This document shows positions 32,191 to 43,899 of a DNA stretch of 64,000 nt, piece by piece. Position 1 is the first letter of the stretch. Each line of letters begins with the position of its first letter. A program made the position numbers and the translations under genes. The DNA comes from Hymenopellis radicata (taxonomy: Eukaryota; Basidiomycota; Agaricomycetes; Agaricales; Physalacriaceae). The stretch spans positions 58,129-122,128 of the forward strand of contig JADNRX010000153.1 of assembly GCA_015501595.1 (NCBI GenBank), written 5' to 3'. A model generated the notes under the pieces. The model saw only the letters and a program-made list of their open reading frames with translations, made no database searches and was not told where the DNA came from.

Positions 32191-35100
32191 AGCTATGGTA
32201 TCAAGGACTCGAGAGCCATGCACCACGTACGCTCTTCCCGTCAGGTTCGTGCTTCAACTATTATCTCGATCATTTCACGGAGCTAATCAATCTACAGTTC
32301 GTATCAACGGCGAATTGACCCTCGTGCATTCGTCCTGGATCCTTGCGCTCTGTTTTCCCCTCGACTGACGACTTGTCTAGGACTGTCGCGACGTTCTTGA
32401 TGACTTGAGCCTCGTACTGGTCAATGTCGTTGCAGCGGAGGTCGTTCTCTTAGCTCATAGACACCGTCGCGACTTAGAAGCGCGCAGGTACGTACTTTCC
32501 GCTTCTAGACCATGTTTCATATGGAACTAACTCGTTCGTAGTTCCTGATATCGAAGGCGATTCCGCCGCTCTCGCCCCTTCATTCGGTTGGGTGAATCCG
32601 AGGCCATCGCGCGCATGGGTGTAGATATGTAGGCATAGTCGAATACGTAGAATAGACCGCCCATGTCGTAGTTTACCTTGCAATTCAACTAGATTATAAA
32701 CTCTCGCTGCAATCTGTCACAAAATATGATCAATGTCGTTTACCGTAGCCTTCAAAAGGTTCTTAGAATAGTGTACAAATCTGTATTCAAAGAATAACAC
32801 ATCTTTAAAGCACGATAAGACGTCCTAAAGCTATGCTAAGTATTGTATGAGATGCCTGTATAACATGGTAAGTACCCAAAGTTGGACCAAAAGACAGGTA
32901 GCAAGTTATACCACTGTCGACACTTACGGAGAAGTGGGAATGTTCGAAACGTCCAATGAAAACATCTCGACGCGACGCCGTAAGATGGGCCTAAGAATTA
33001 GCAGAAGTGATCAAATGTACCCTGAACATGATGTCCGTCGGGTCGCCAGGTCCATTAGACGTATTCCAAGCAGGGGATTAGTTCCGCACGCTCAGCGGGT
33101 GGGCCGAGTCCTCACAGTCTTCCATGAGCTCCAATCCTCTCGGAAGTAGCGGCAAAATATCGTGATCAAGTGTCAATATGCGGATAGGGTAGCCCAAGTG
33201 ATCGGATCAACTTGAACTTGAACCACGACGTGCCGATTTCGAAACGGCTTACACTAACGCGCCCTCGTGCTTTCCCACTCTCTCGTAACGTCTAGTCGAC
33301 CTGAATTTACTTGGAGACGACTTATGCTGTACGTTATGTAAGTCAAATTCCGATGGTCTTTGAGACCGCGAACGCGTTCTGAAGCCGGGTTTTCGCGTCA
33401 GAGCCTCAGCGCGCTGGCTAGGACCCTGCACATCGATAGCACGAGGATTTTCGGAACCCTATGACGTCTCTGGGGCACCGACAATCTTATCTGGTCCGCC
33501 GTGGATCTGGGGAAATGACGCCAGCGGTCGTCTTCCTCCTCCGTCCCTCTGAGACTTTTGCGTTAAACTCGTTTCCCGCTTGCACTTGTTGATATCTGAC
33601 TGCTGCGTTAGGTGTATGTACGTTGAATATACTGTCTGCGAGTCTCTGCTCGCTTCTGCACCAATTCAATTCAACGTTAACGTGCGATTCGCACAGTGTC
33701 ACCAGTTTACGGAAACGGTTCGTACCTTTTCCGTGTTTCAACGGCATTCTTTTCTCTGCTGACTGATGTGACACGATAGTTTAACGTACACGGAGCCTTT
33801 CTCCGTTCCCAATGGGTGTAATTGGCAACGCGACGCGTTGCAGTGAAAAAACACTCAGTAAGTTTTCTTTTATCTCCGGGTCTGGGCGCCCATCATGACT
33901 CACATCACCTGTGCAGGGGTAGACCCTGCACCTAATTCCAGCGTTCTGAGGGCTGGAGGCTTGGTTTGAGAACGGGAAAGTCGCCACGGTGCATTTGTGA
34001 GGAGGAGGTAAGTTTCATTCGGTTTGACTTTACCACTTTGGATATGGTCTGACTCGACGCTGCTATGAAGATTACTCGAAAATATTCAATCAGTCTTTTA
34101 GCTGTGTTGTTGCCAGGGCGGCGAATAGCGAATCAACGAGATTGCGTGGCGGCACAATCTGCGCCCAATATTCATCTATTCTTGTCCCACCCGACGGTCG
34201 CGCAGAACCGAAACCGAATATATTGATTGATGTACGTATTCTGCGGAGTTCAGAACGCTGGAATAGTGAATAAAAGGCGACGGGAATTCCCCAATACCCA
34301 TCATCACTTTTCCCATCCTTCCCTCTCTCGTTCTTACCGGTTTGTTCTCCATCGTCTTGTCTGGTTGCTCTCATAGGCTCACCCATCTTTAGACTGTATC
34401 TCTCATCGTCTGCGCCGCCGTTGTCGTCGCCAACGCCTTACCGACGCGCTTAAAACATGACGGTCACGTTGATGTGACCGGTATGTTTTCTTCCTCTTAC
34501 CATCATCGTCGCTTTGTCCGCTCACTACCGCCTTCCCTCAGCGCCTCTTTGGTTGAAATTCACTGCCGCTGTATGTCTCTTTCATTAGCTTTCTCCTTGA
34601 CCACCTCGCTAACGACTTTTCCAGATTTTTCTGCCCACTATCTACCGCAACGAGCATGACGTTTCGCGCCTAGGACTTCGCATCCTCTTATGGCTCGCTT
34701 GGTACGGCGTCGTTCGTGCTGCGCATTGCCTCATTTTACCCACCGCCTTTTAGCAGACATCGAGTAGGCCCTCGGGCCTTGCCTTCAACTTGGACGGTTC
34801 GTCCCGCCGCTCCTTCTTATCCTGCCATATTCATAACCTCTACTATAGACATGGACCGACCTGCCATGGATTCGAGTTCGGGACTACGTCCTTCGATGAC
34901 CTTGCCCGCCAGTCTCCGCAGTTTATCCGGGGACTAGCGCCGTCGACCTTAAGTGGTAAGTAGCTTATCTCCATTCATTCGTCAAGCTCTCACTGACACT
35001 TCCAACAGACTCTAGGATAATGCACGACTCGTCTATGTTGTTCGGGGGCGTTGTCTTCGTGACGCGTCCCGTACCATTTGGCTTCGCGCCGGTGGGAGCA

Positions 35101-37340
35101 ACACCTCTCTGGATAGAGGACAAGAAAGCGCCGCCCTTCCTTTGACACCACACTCAGCGTCGCCTACACTGGTGTCTTCAATAATACTACCGTCGTCTCA
35201 GACCGGATACGTCTTTTGCGGAGCACTTTGTCCTATTAGCAGGCGGTCTTGCACGGTATGTCCTGTCACATTGACTGTAATGCCAAACTGATCGTTGAAA
35301 TTCCAAAGGCGTACGCGTCGCTAACGTGTCGGATGGACGACTACAAGATGAACCAATGGGTTGACCCGGTAAGCCGACTTACTTCTTTTGGCGGTCTTAA
35401 CTAACTCGGTGAGATAGGTACGTCCAAGTGGACGACTGCTTTGCCCAACACCACGACTGAAGCATTTCAGTATGGCCGCCGCCTCTTTCATCGTTGGTCT
35501 TCGGTAAGTTTACCAAAGTTGCGTGAATCTCCTCGTACTAACGGCAAATTTTAGACATCTGGGACTCCATTTAGGAGTCAGCGACAACAATACCTCGCCC
35601 AGTGCGCCTCGTCTCTGTCTGGACTAGCCGTGTATCGCTGCGGATCCTCCGACGTCGCTCCGCCATGATGTTGGGTGCGACGTCAGGATTCTGAATCCCG
35701 ACAAAGAGGACAACCCTGCTTTCGATGGATGACGGCTTCAAGGACGTCTGGATGCGGCTAGGACATCGCTGTCAAGCTCGTCGTGCGAAGGTGCGGTCAC
35801 GAATTTGGACCATTTCTTTTGATGCTGATCTCGGACTTTAGATGAAGTGGAAGCGTATGGAATGACGGGAATACAAGGAACGAGGCTAGGAGGTGTAGGC
35901 TCTGTCGCACGTACGCCCTGGTACGTGCGCTACATCCGCCAGACGTGGCGCAACTCGTGAGCGCGAGGTCGGGATGACCCTCGACTTGGAGGTGGATGAG
36001 AGTACACCCTCTCGCACGACGCTGAGACCCGTCGCGCTCTCGTCAGGCCATGGTGAGCTTTTGTCTTGCAGCCTGTTCTTACCAATGGACATCTCCACCT
36101 TTAGACCTGTATTTCGGCCGAGTGTTACGTCGGAATGCACATGTTGGTTCGAAGGACGACAACTTTGCCAAGTCCTGGGTAAGTGTTGGCACGACGCCTG
36201 TTAACCTTGTTTCATACTAACCTCGTCATCTCACTAGGAGTTGACTGAAGTTACACGGGGCACGGTTAGCTGTGTATCCCCGCGTGCTGTATCGACGACT
36301 CGGTGGCATTAGCCGGTTCCTTCGTGTAGTCTACGTAGAAGTATTACACTGTATCTCTCAGAGTTTCATTCAGGTTTCCAAGTAAGCCGTCTCTTCTTTT
36401 CTCAAGTTTACCTCATTCTGACGAACATGCACAGTATACAGGTTGAGACCTTCGTTCTCCATAAGTCTGAGTTTCTACCTAAGCCTCTGATGTCGTCCTT
36501 TAGACGACCTTGAGCGAGAGAAGGAGGCTTCATCGTCTTGCCTCGATACGGAGCTTTGGGAGCACGCCTCGACCTCGTCTGTAAGTCTGCGCGCAGGTCG
36601 AACCCTTGAAGATCATCATCATGCCGTCGTGTTAGGTGGGCGTACGCGACTGCGATATCCCCTCACTTCTTTCGACAGGAATCCTGGGTTTGTCGATCTC
36701 CAGGAACATCCGCTCATCCCCATCGATTTTAAAACGATTCCACCTTCACATGATGAAATGCTTCATATTAACGCCCTCCCCCATCGTCGACTCTTAGATG
36801 AAATTCTGTCGACCGTGACAGCGCGTCAGGTGGGTAGGATGCATCAGAAGCGACAGAACGGGGTTTCATCATTTGCCTCGATACAGAGCTTTGGGACACG
36901 CCTAGAGTACGTATTCTCGTCGTGCGGTTCCAATCTTTGAAGATCATCAATATGCCGTAGTGATAAGTGGGCGTCCGCGACTGCGATATCTTCTCAATTG
37001 CCGCTGAGACGTTTCCAGGTCATCTGCGGGTACTGTGTAGCCAGGACGCCGTATGTACAGCCGGCAGTCACTCAGCAATGTACGTGACACTCCAGACTCC
37101 GAGTCGAGGTTAGCACGGTTAAAATCAGAGGCGCGAATCTGTGGACCTTGGTAGCCTGCGACGAATACAACTCTGCGCTTACAATTATCATCGGGTACAA
37201 TTGCAGCGCGTCTACAGTAAGTCACAAAACACCGGCAGATCAACACCAGTAAATATATATTTTTGTAGGATCACATTCCTGTCAAGGTCGTATACCAAGT
37301 CAGCTTCCGCACAAATCTGATATGGGGCCTACTTTCCCTG

Positions 37341-38287
37341 TAGATGAGCAGCACCCAGATTTTCCTGACCACTCAATCAATCAACCCACATAGCGAGAAC
37401 AGAGGATGTTGGGGTATCGGTTTCAGCGATGCAGTAATCCCGTATTCGCACCTACGGTGTCCGTATCCTATACACAGAAGCAGCTCAATCAATGATGCCC
37501 GGGTCACCCCTTCGCCGAGACGCCCAATTTGTGTCGAGTGCAACTAGTACGTCGTACTAAGTAAGCATCAATCAAAGACCGTGTCCGCTCGCCGAGACGC
37601 CCAATTCATAGTTGGAGAGTCCATCTAGCACGCACCAACTTGAAGAACTTCATCGACGGTACTTGATCCCGGTACCGATCCTCGGTGCTGAACGTGCTCG
37701 CATGGTAGAAATCCCCAGAGTGCCCTACCCCACATCATTGCACACAGTCGTTATCTGAGGACTTGTAGCAAGAACATCGGCCACGCACGTCTCTTCCGCG
37801 GCCGTAGTAGATAAGACGAGCCTCTTTGACGACCGTGTCCTGCCCCCTCGATAGCCCCGGCGGTTAGAATCTTCCACATCAAAACAATCAGACAAAATTA
37901 GCCACGACGCACCTGCACAGATACGCAGACGTTCATCCGAGACCAGCGAAAAAGACGGTCCATTCCAGCGGGAAACGGAAGAATCCCTCCACCTAGTATC
38001 TGCTGTGGCGTCCATGTACCTCGGATCCTCGGACCCTCACCCAAAAGTAAAGCCAAACCCAGTAACATGTTCCACATTAACTATTTACTAATGCCAAATG
38101 AAAATAATCGTACAAGTAAGCTGCTGATGGATGCTGATGCTAAAGACCGAAAGCAAAAGAAAGAGAGAAAAAAACGATATAAACAAGTACTCGTACAGTA
38201 AAAACACACAAACGATAACCCATTACATTAGACCGATTTGCAAGTCCAAGTTTCGTAAGCCATAACCAGTAGAGAACGAGAGAACAA
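37341..38287. other. Non-coding part of unit 1 before the DUF3295-type gene
   Basis: No coding sequence is recognised. The last ~250 bp (AT-rich, cataaccagtag near 38260) are the 3' flank of the minus-strand gene and are almost identical in unit 2. Confidence 0.35.
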
Positions 38288-41040
38288 TCACTGCGGATGA
38301 TAATCCGCCGCCCAGCTCTTATTACGCATCAGATTCACCCGCCGAATCTCATCGCGCGCCTCCTCGCGCTCCTGCTCAACCCTCATACCCCCATCCACAG
38401 GCGCCGTCTTCTCCGTGAGCTTCACCACGCTGGGTATGGTCGAGATGGCAGTGCTGCTCTTGTTCCGCCTCGGCGGCGGCATGAGCTGCTTATCCATCTT
38501 CCGCTGCCACAGCAGATTCGTGCGCACGCTCTCCGACATTTCTGTCCGCAGCATCCACTGCCGCGTGGTGCGCGGCGACACGGGATCGCAGCGACCGGGA
38601 GATTGTACGGGAATGTCGGCACAGCGACAGGCTCCGTCATCGTGCGCTCCAGCGCAGCGGCCGCAGGCGCAACAGGACGCTCCGCAGGCACGGTGGGCTG
38701 TACCCTGGATACGACCTTGTTTCCCGACGCTCCACATGAGGCGGCCGTATCGGCGCAACCTTGTTGGCATTAGCGTTCGCTCCTCCACCACGCATGTTCC
38801 CAAAGATAGCCTTTAGCTTCTCCTGGGCGACCGAGTTGGACACATTCAACGAATTGTCCTCGCCATCGGTCTCGTCTTCCATCTCCTCTTCGTTGGGGCG
38901 AGCTTTCGGACGATAATCGCCGGGCTTGATCGCACCACCGTTCCTCACGCTTCCCACATGCACCTGTGCGGCCACAGGCAGTGCTGCAGCGCTCTGGCTG
39001 GGATGCAACTGAGGCGCACGCGGCCGAGGTTTCTCCGTCAGATCCCCACTCGAATAGCCCCGTCGATACACGTCGGGTAAAGCCTGCGATCTGGATGCAT
39101 GAGCTGGCTCAAGAGACCAGAATTCGTCCGCGATAAGTTTGAATAGCTCCGCTTCGGCAACTTGTTGAAAGTAAACGTCTCCGTCTGGCGCTCGGCTTCC
39201 TCGAACGCGTGATGGAGCTCGTCCATTCGCAGATGCTTCTGCATGTCGGCGGGCATCTGCCGCCGATTCCTCGTAGTCCGATGATTTATTGGCGGCGGAG
39301 TGGCGGTGGGGAGAATGTGACCGAGCTTTTGGTCGAGTCTAAAGCCATGTGAATACGATATTCGAGCGTGTAAAATATTGCTCTTACCGAAGGTGGAAGT
39401 ACCACTTCGTCCTCGAGGCCTCGTCGGCAGAGGTCCAATCATCGTCGTCGTCTCCATCTTCCTCTTCTTCGTCAGAGGATAATAATTCAAACGGTCGTCC
39501 AGTCCTCGTCAAATGCTGCTTCTGTTTTTCCTTCTCCTTGCCTTTAAGACTAGGAGGCGCAGGAGGCTTCGACGGGGGTGCTCCGTTCGGATGTGCCTTT
39601 GGCGAGGGCTGCTTGCTATTCCGACTCGAAGAAGCCTTGGACGACTCGCTCTTGGTAGGACTGCCGCCGCGATGTACAGGCGTGAAGGCGCCTTTCAAGG
39701 TGCTCTGCATACGCATGGCTGCCTTTTGAGACGCCAGTGCCTGCAAGTTGGGCGCCGAGGGTAAAAGATCCCGAGTGCGAGTCTTGGTGGCTGCCGCCGA
39801 AGAAGTTGAAGCCTTGGGCGGGCTCAACGCACGGTTGAGACCAAAAGCAGTGCGAGTGAGTTCGGGTGGGAGGAACGGGAAGGCTGCAGTGTATCATTCT
39901 GGGCCTCCTCGGTAAAGTCGAAAATGACGGTGTCCTGTGTGGGCAGACGTCCCGTAGATGCCGTCCGTCGTAAGAGGCCCTCCTGCAACTTGACGCGTTC
40001 GAGCTCCTTCAATCTCTCGACTTCTCTCAGTTTCTGCAACTCCTTCTCGTGCTCCTCTCGCCGCTTATCCTCCTGTTCTCTCTCTTTACGTCTCTGCCTC
40101 TCAAGCTCCATTTCTCTCTCCCAAGTAATCAGCTTTTGTCGCTCTTCCTGCTCTCGCCTGTGTTTAATCTCCAAATCGTGCTCCAGTCGTTGCTGCTCTG
40201 CCAGAGCCCGATCTTCCGCCTCGAGCGACTCGCGATCCTTGACAGATGGCATGCGGGCATGAGTCGCCACTTTTTGAACGCGGTACCGACCATTCCTAGC
40301 GATGGATTGCAAGACCTTGTCTGCGTCGTAGAGGGCAGCAGGAAGGGTCTCTGTGCGACAGAGAGACGGTGGAATGTCGGCCGGAGGAATGTCGGCCGTG
40401 GTGGTAGACGAGGAAGGCTGGGTTTCCTCTGGTGAATTATCTGTGCTATTCGAGGACGACGTTGAGGAGCCGGACGACGTGCTGGACGACGATGGGGATC
40501 CAGCGAAAAATTTAACATCGGATGGCCTGAGCGAGGCAGTAGCAGGCATAGGTAAGGTCTGACGGACTACGGTGGATCTCTGGTAAGATCGTGGTGGGGG
40601 TAGGGGAGAGACAGAGGAATGATTAGGTAATCGACCTGCAGTTGCAGGTGGAAGCACGGGAGTCGCAGGGGGAGTAGGATGAGGCGTTAGATTTGGGGTC
40701 GGATTAACCACGACGACACGTGGGGGATCGGAGTCGGCCGCGGTGCGTCGGGACGGCGATCGCTGAGGGGTATCTGTGGCTGTGTATATCGCAATGGACA
40801 CTGGCTCTGTGGTCGGGGTCGGTAGATGGGACCGCGGCTGTAGGGTAATAGCCTGTAGACTGATCTCGTCAATGACCTTGCCAATGTGGTGTGTTCGCGA
40901 CGTTGGGCCCGCTGCGATGAAAGAATTAGCGTGCTCACTGTCGCCGACGTCGTGCAGACTTACCCTGCGGGTGGGAGCCAGTAAATGTCGCGGGTGCCGT
41001 TCCATCCGCTGGCGACTCCGGGGTCAGCGGGCGGTACGTC
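38288..41040 (-). pseudogene. DUF3295-type fungal protein gene, copy 1 (five or more frame breaks)
   Basis: The minus strand encodes YRPLTPESPADGTAPATFTG, a 52-nt intron (40912-40963), a Pro/Ser/Thr-rich region, a long charged coiled-coil (EEERQK..EREMELERQRRKEREQ), a basic/Pro region, the acidic SSDEEEEDGDDDDDWTSADE, a 49-nt intron (39339-39387), then NLSRTNSGLLSQLMHPD and the C-terminal hallmark SPRTTRQWMLRTEMSESVRT followed by NLLWQRK. The end, NKSWAADYHPQ, is also family-like. DUF3295 proteins are fungal proteins of unknown function, often with an N-terminal AreA-like motif that is not seen here. Relative to copy 2 it has 1-nt losses near 38580, 39089 and 39866, an 8-nt gain near 38720 and a 7-nt loss near 39425. 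It is uninterrupted from 39824 to 40911, where copy 2 is broken. Confidence 0.75.
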
Positions 41041-41345
41041 TCTCCTTCTCTTCGTGGGTGGGGTGTCGGGTGAGGAGATGTCTTCTGTGGGTCGTGTCTT
41101 CTCGATGTGGTCTATCCTGTGGCTGTGCTTAGTCGAGGTGTCTCCTCTTCGTGTGTCTTCTCCTCATGGGTATCATGTCGTCTTCCTGGGCGGGTCCTTC
41201 GCGCATGCGTCGTGCGGCCGTGCTTAGCCTCTTCGTGGGTGGGCCTTCTTCGGTGTGCTGTCTCTCATGTGACTGGGTGTGTCTCCTCTTCGTGCATCTC
41301 CTCCGCGTGCGTCTCCTCTTCGCGTGTGCGTCCTGCTCTCTTCGC
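41036..41345. repeat. Low-complexity tract, unit 1
   Basis: Irregular tandem variants of gtgtctcctcttcgtg (purine-rich on the minus strand, coding RRGD-like repeats if translated). It lies immediately upstream of the first recognised exon of the DUF3295-type gene, so it could be 5' leader, intron or first exon. Confidence 0.6.
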
Positions 41346-43779
41346 AGACATGGTGGTGGGAGATAACGTGTGTACTGTGGCTGTGCGATGTGGCTGTGCT
41401 GACGTCTTCTTCGCGCTCTTCTTCATTGCGTCTTCGCTTGCGGGTCAATTTCAGAGGAGTTTTCTGTATTCGCAGGCAAATCGATGTATTCTGTAGCAGA
41501 GTATGTCCTAATATAGTAATTTACAAGCTACTCTCATAAATCGCAAGTAGGACCATAGTGCCCTGCTAAGTCGAGCTGGTCTTCTCGGCCGAGATCCAAA
41601 CCGGAAGAGGTCCGTTACCCAGGCATGGGGCTGGTGAGTGCAGCATCAGATCTCTCACGGCTAGAATTTTAAAAAAAGGGTGTCTCGGATGCTGATTGCG
41701 CTACTCCAAGGAGGGCGGGCAGGAAACCAAGCTAAACACCACCTGCGCGCAAGATCGGTTCGGATGGAGGCAAAATGACCCCCACCATCCCATATCTGGC
41801 TCGCACAGGCCCCGTCTTGGGCAGCCGAAGCTGTGGTGTTTGCCCCAGCACACACGGACAGCTAAATGGTTGAATAAGTGATTTTTACGCGAGTCCCTGC
41901 CACGTACCGTGCTGCCGTCGAATTCGTAGCACTTAAGCCCGCGAATCGAGGCAGTCACAACCTAGAATTAGCAGAACGCGCATACCGGGAATCGAACCAC
42001 AGCACTCTACCAAGACGTCTACAGGATTAACACGTTAGATGAGGGTGACGGAACGAGGAACGACACTGACCCGATTGTGGACTTCAACACCAAAGTTGAC
42101 GGAACCGAGCGGGGTGACGAGAGCATACCCGGAGCGTCATCACAGACAGTCGAGAGCAGGGATAAGACAAGCGAGCTAGACGAACATCAAGTCAGATGAC
42201 GGTGGCGGTAAAAGGCAAGAGGCACTTACTCGATTGGATCACAGTCAAGAGAACTCCAAGGAGTCGACGTGAGAGAACAGTCAAGGTAATGTACAGGAAG
42301 AGAACAGAGGTCGAGCATAACGACAGCATAACGGCAAGAGGGAAAGACGGGTGATGGGAATGAACAGGAATTCTCGACGTCTTTATACCTCTGGAGATTA
42401 AAGTTTCATATAGTGGGCGCGCGCCTGGACCCGAGATCACTAAGCCAGTGACTCATACGCAGTATGGGCGCGCCGTCGCATCACAACTGCATAATGTGGC
42501 CAAAGTTATATTCCGAGTGATTTCATCCTCCCGTGGTGTAGTTCAACGCGGACTGTCATTACAATTCGATAGATACACAGAACATCATTCTAGCGAGTTC
42601 AGAGAGTACTGTAGCTTGAAAACAAGAAGGAGCAATTAGCCGTTGGTCCCGTAAACTGCAGGGCGGTTTTCGTAACTGATGCTACGAATATTGCAGAATG
42701 ACGGCACTCACTTCAACTCGGTCTATACACATTCAGAAAGCTTGGGCGTAATGTGTATACAACTGCAAGGCAAAGTAAACAGCAATATTCAGAAATTACA
42801 GAGAAGAATTTACCGTCCCATCGAGTGCGCCACGAAAAGATTTCAAGATGCCAAGCGTGTGTGTCAAGGCAACGATCGGGAGCGAAAATAGCTCTTACAC
42901 ACGGAACTTTTCATCCGGCGGGGACCTGAATTCGTTCTGTGGACGAACGTCAGTTTGTAGAGTCCCCATTCTTCCTTTCCCTCTTACCGTCACCTCCGCG
43001 TACGACATCAACGCTCGAAACGCGTAAATTCTGCCATAAGCTCGTCTTCGCCTTCAGCCTGCTCGTCCGCTGAATTTCTATCGTCTCAGCGCATTCCGGA
43101 AAGATGAGCAAGTTTTTTGTATCCGCTGGCGTCGTTCTAGAGCTGATGAATCAACAGGCATCGCCCGTGAGTCCGCCCGGCGCCGTTCGCATGTAATCCG
43201 TCGACCAGCTAAGCAGGAATAGTACCTGGTCTGAGAGCAAGTGCTCAATTCGTCGAGATACGTCGCAACAGGTTCGCCATGGGGAAACAAGGTGTGTAGA
43301 GTTAGCTATGTGATACGCGACAAGATTCTGACAGTATCCACAGTCCTAGTCGCTCAATTCGTCGAGAAATGGAGCCAGATTTTGGTGGCGGAGGACAACA
43401 ACACAGAGAAAGGTGCGTTCGCGATCCGAATTGCTGGAACGATTAACAATGTTCATAGACCCAGGCTGCGAGTCAGAGTTGTTCAAATCGCCGAGAACCG
43501 TGGTCAGAATTTGCGGGCAGTGGTCACACAAGGTGCATAGTCGATTTCAACGCGTTGTTCCAAGCTGACTCGGGCTAGGCATTCAATTCGTCGAGAAGTG
43601 AAGGATTCCGGAGACGGCGCCGTCGGTACGCAAAGGCACGTCAAGATAGCCGAAGTCAGGACCCGTAGAAGCCGCATTCAAAGGGAGAAGGGTCGTTTTC
43701 AAGAAACGACATGACGGGCAGAGGCAAGGAGACGTCGATCATCCAAATGCGGCAAGTTGATGGTTAGCTTCCACCATCA
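41346..43779. other. Non-coding right part of unit 1
   Basis: No gene is recognised. It contains a tRNA-like B box (41988-41998) and an LTR-like AT/TATA segment around 42180-42660. The sequence is nearly identical to 54950-57381 in unit 2, more so than the left half of the unit. Confidence 0.4.
41988..42013 (-). other. tRNA-like A/B-box sequence
   Basis: The minus strand reads ttggtagagtg then ggttcgattcc, which match RNA polymerase III A- and B-box consensus sequences. They are only ~4 bp apart, so this is not a tRNA gene; a tRNA-derived fragment (SINE- or primer-site-like) is possible. Repeated at 55598-55623. Confidence 0.4.
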
Positions 43780-43899
43780 TCTCCTTCGGCTTGAATTCTA
43801 ACTCCTTGCAGATTCGACGCGTCCAGCAGCTTCCGAATCTGCGAATCTCCTTATAGTTCAGCTCAAAACGCGATGAACGTGACCTTGGGGGTCTGAGCA

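Larger units (their letters stand above)
30420..37340 (+). pseudogene. Eroded multi-exon coding region of unknown family, unit 1
   Basis: Many short open stretches on the plus strand are bounded by good splice sites (gtacgt/gtaagt..ctaac/ctgac..ag, 47-60 nt). Examples are LAGPASGPGEKVYLVQFA, LADLDLAGFGFLDEF-like, HCVVFNAVNSGTSAPTLALR, MDDYKMNQWVDP, HLGLHLGVSDNNTSPSAP, VLYRRLGGISRFLRVVYV and DHIPVKVVYQVSFRTNLIWG. They do not join into one frame: stops and indels intervene (for example a stop in place of a Tyr codon after GAHG in units 2 and 3). The sequence recurs in all three units. It could be one large or several clustered genes, possibly secreted or repetitive proteins, or the body of an old element. 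I do not recognise the family. Confidence 0.55.
30300..43779. repeat. Tandem segmental duplication, unit 1 (~13,480 bp)
   Basis: Starts tctccttcggcttgaa. The same start recurs at 43780 and 57382, each preceded by ccaccatca, and the unit's end (gacgtcgatcatccaaatgc near 43731) recurs near 57330. Similarity to unit 2 runs over the full length with scattered substitutions and many short indels. The right half (about 41.6-43.7 kb) is nearly identical to 55.2-57.3 kb. Confidence 0.95.

Noticed and set aside
34090..34386. 98-codon minus-strand frame repeated at 47578-47871 and 61243-61536
   Set aside because: Open in all three units, but it crosses plus-strand exon/intron signals and shows no start context or family motif; kept as an unlikely alternative only.
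36590..36620. Second B-box-like ggttcgaccc on the minus strand
   Set aside because: Isolated motif without an A box or tRNA fold; likely chance.
38297..38816. Plus-strand frames of 133-158 codons opposite the DUF3295-type gene
   Set aside because: Complement of Pro/Arg-rich coding sequence; no independent support.
41985..42070. tRNA gene
   Set aside because: The T-arm stem does not pair, there is no anticodon arm and no acceptor stem; only box-like motifs remain.
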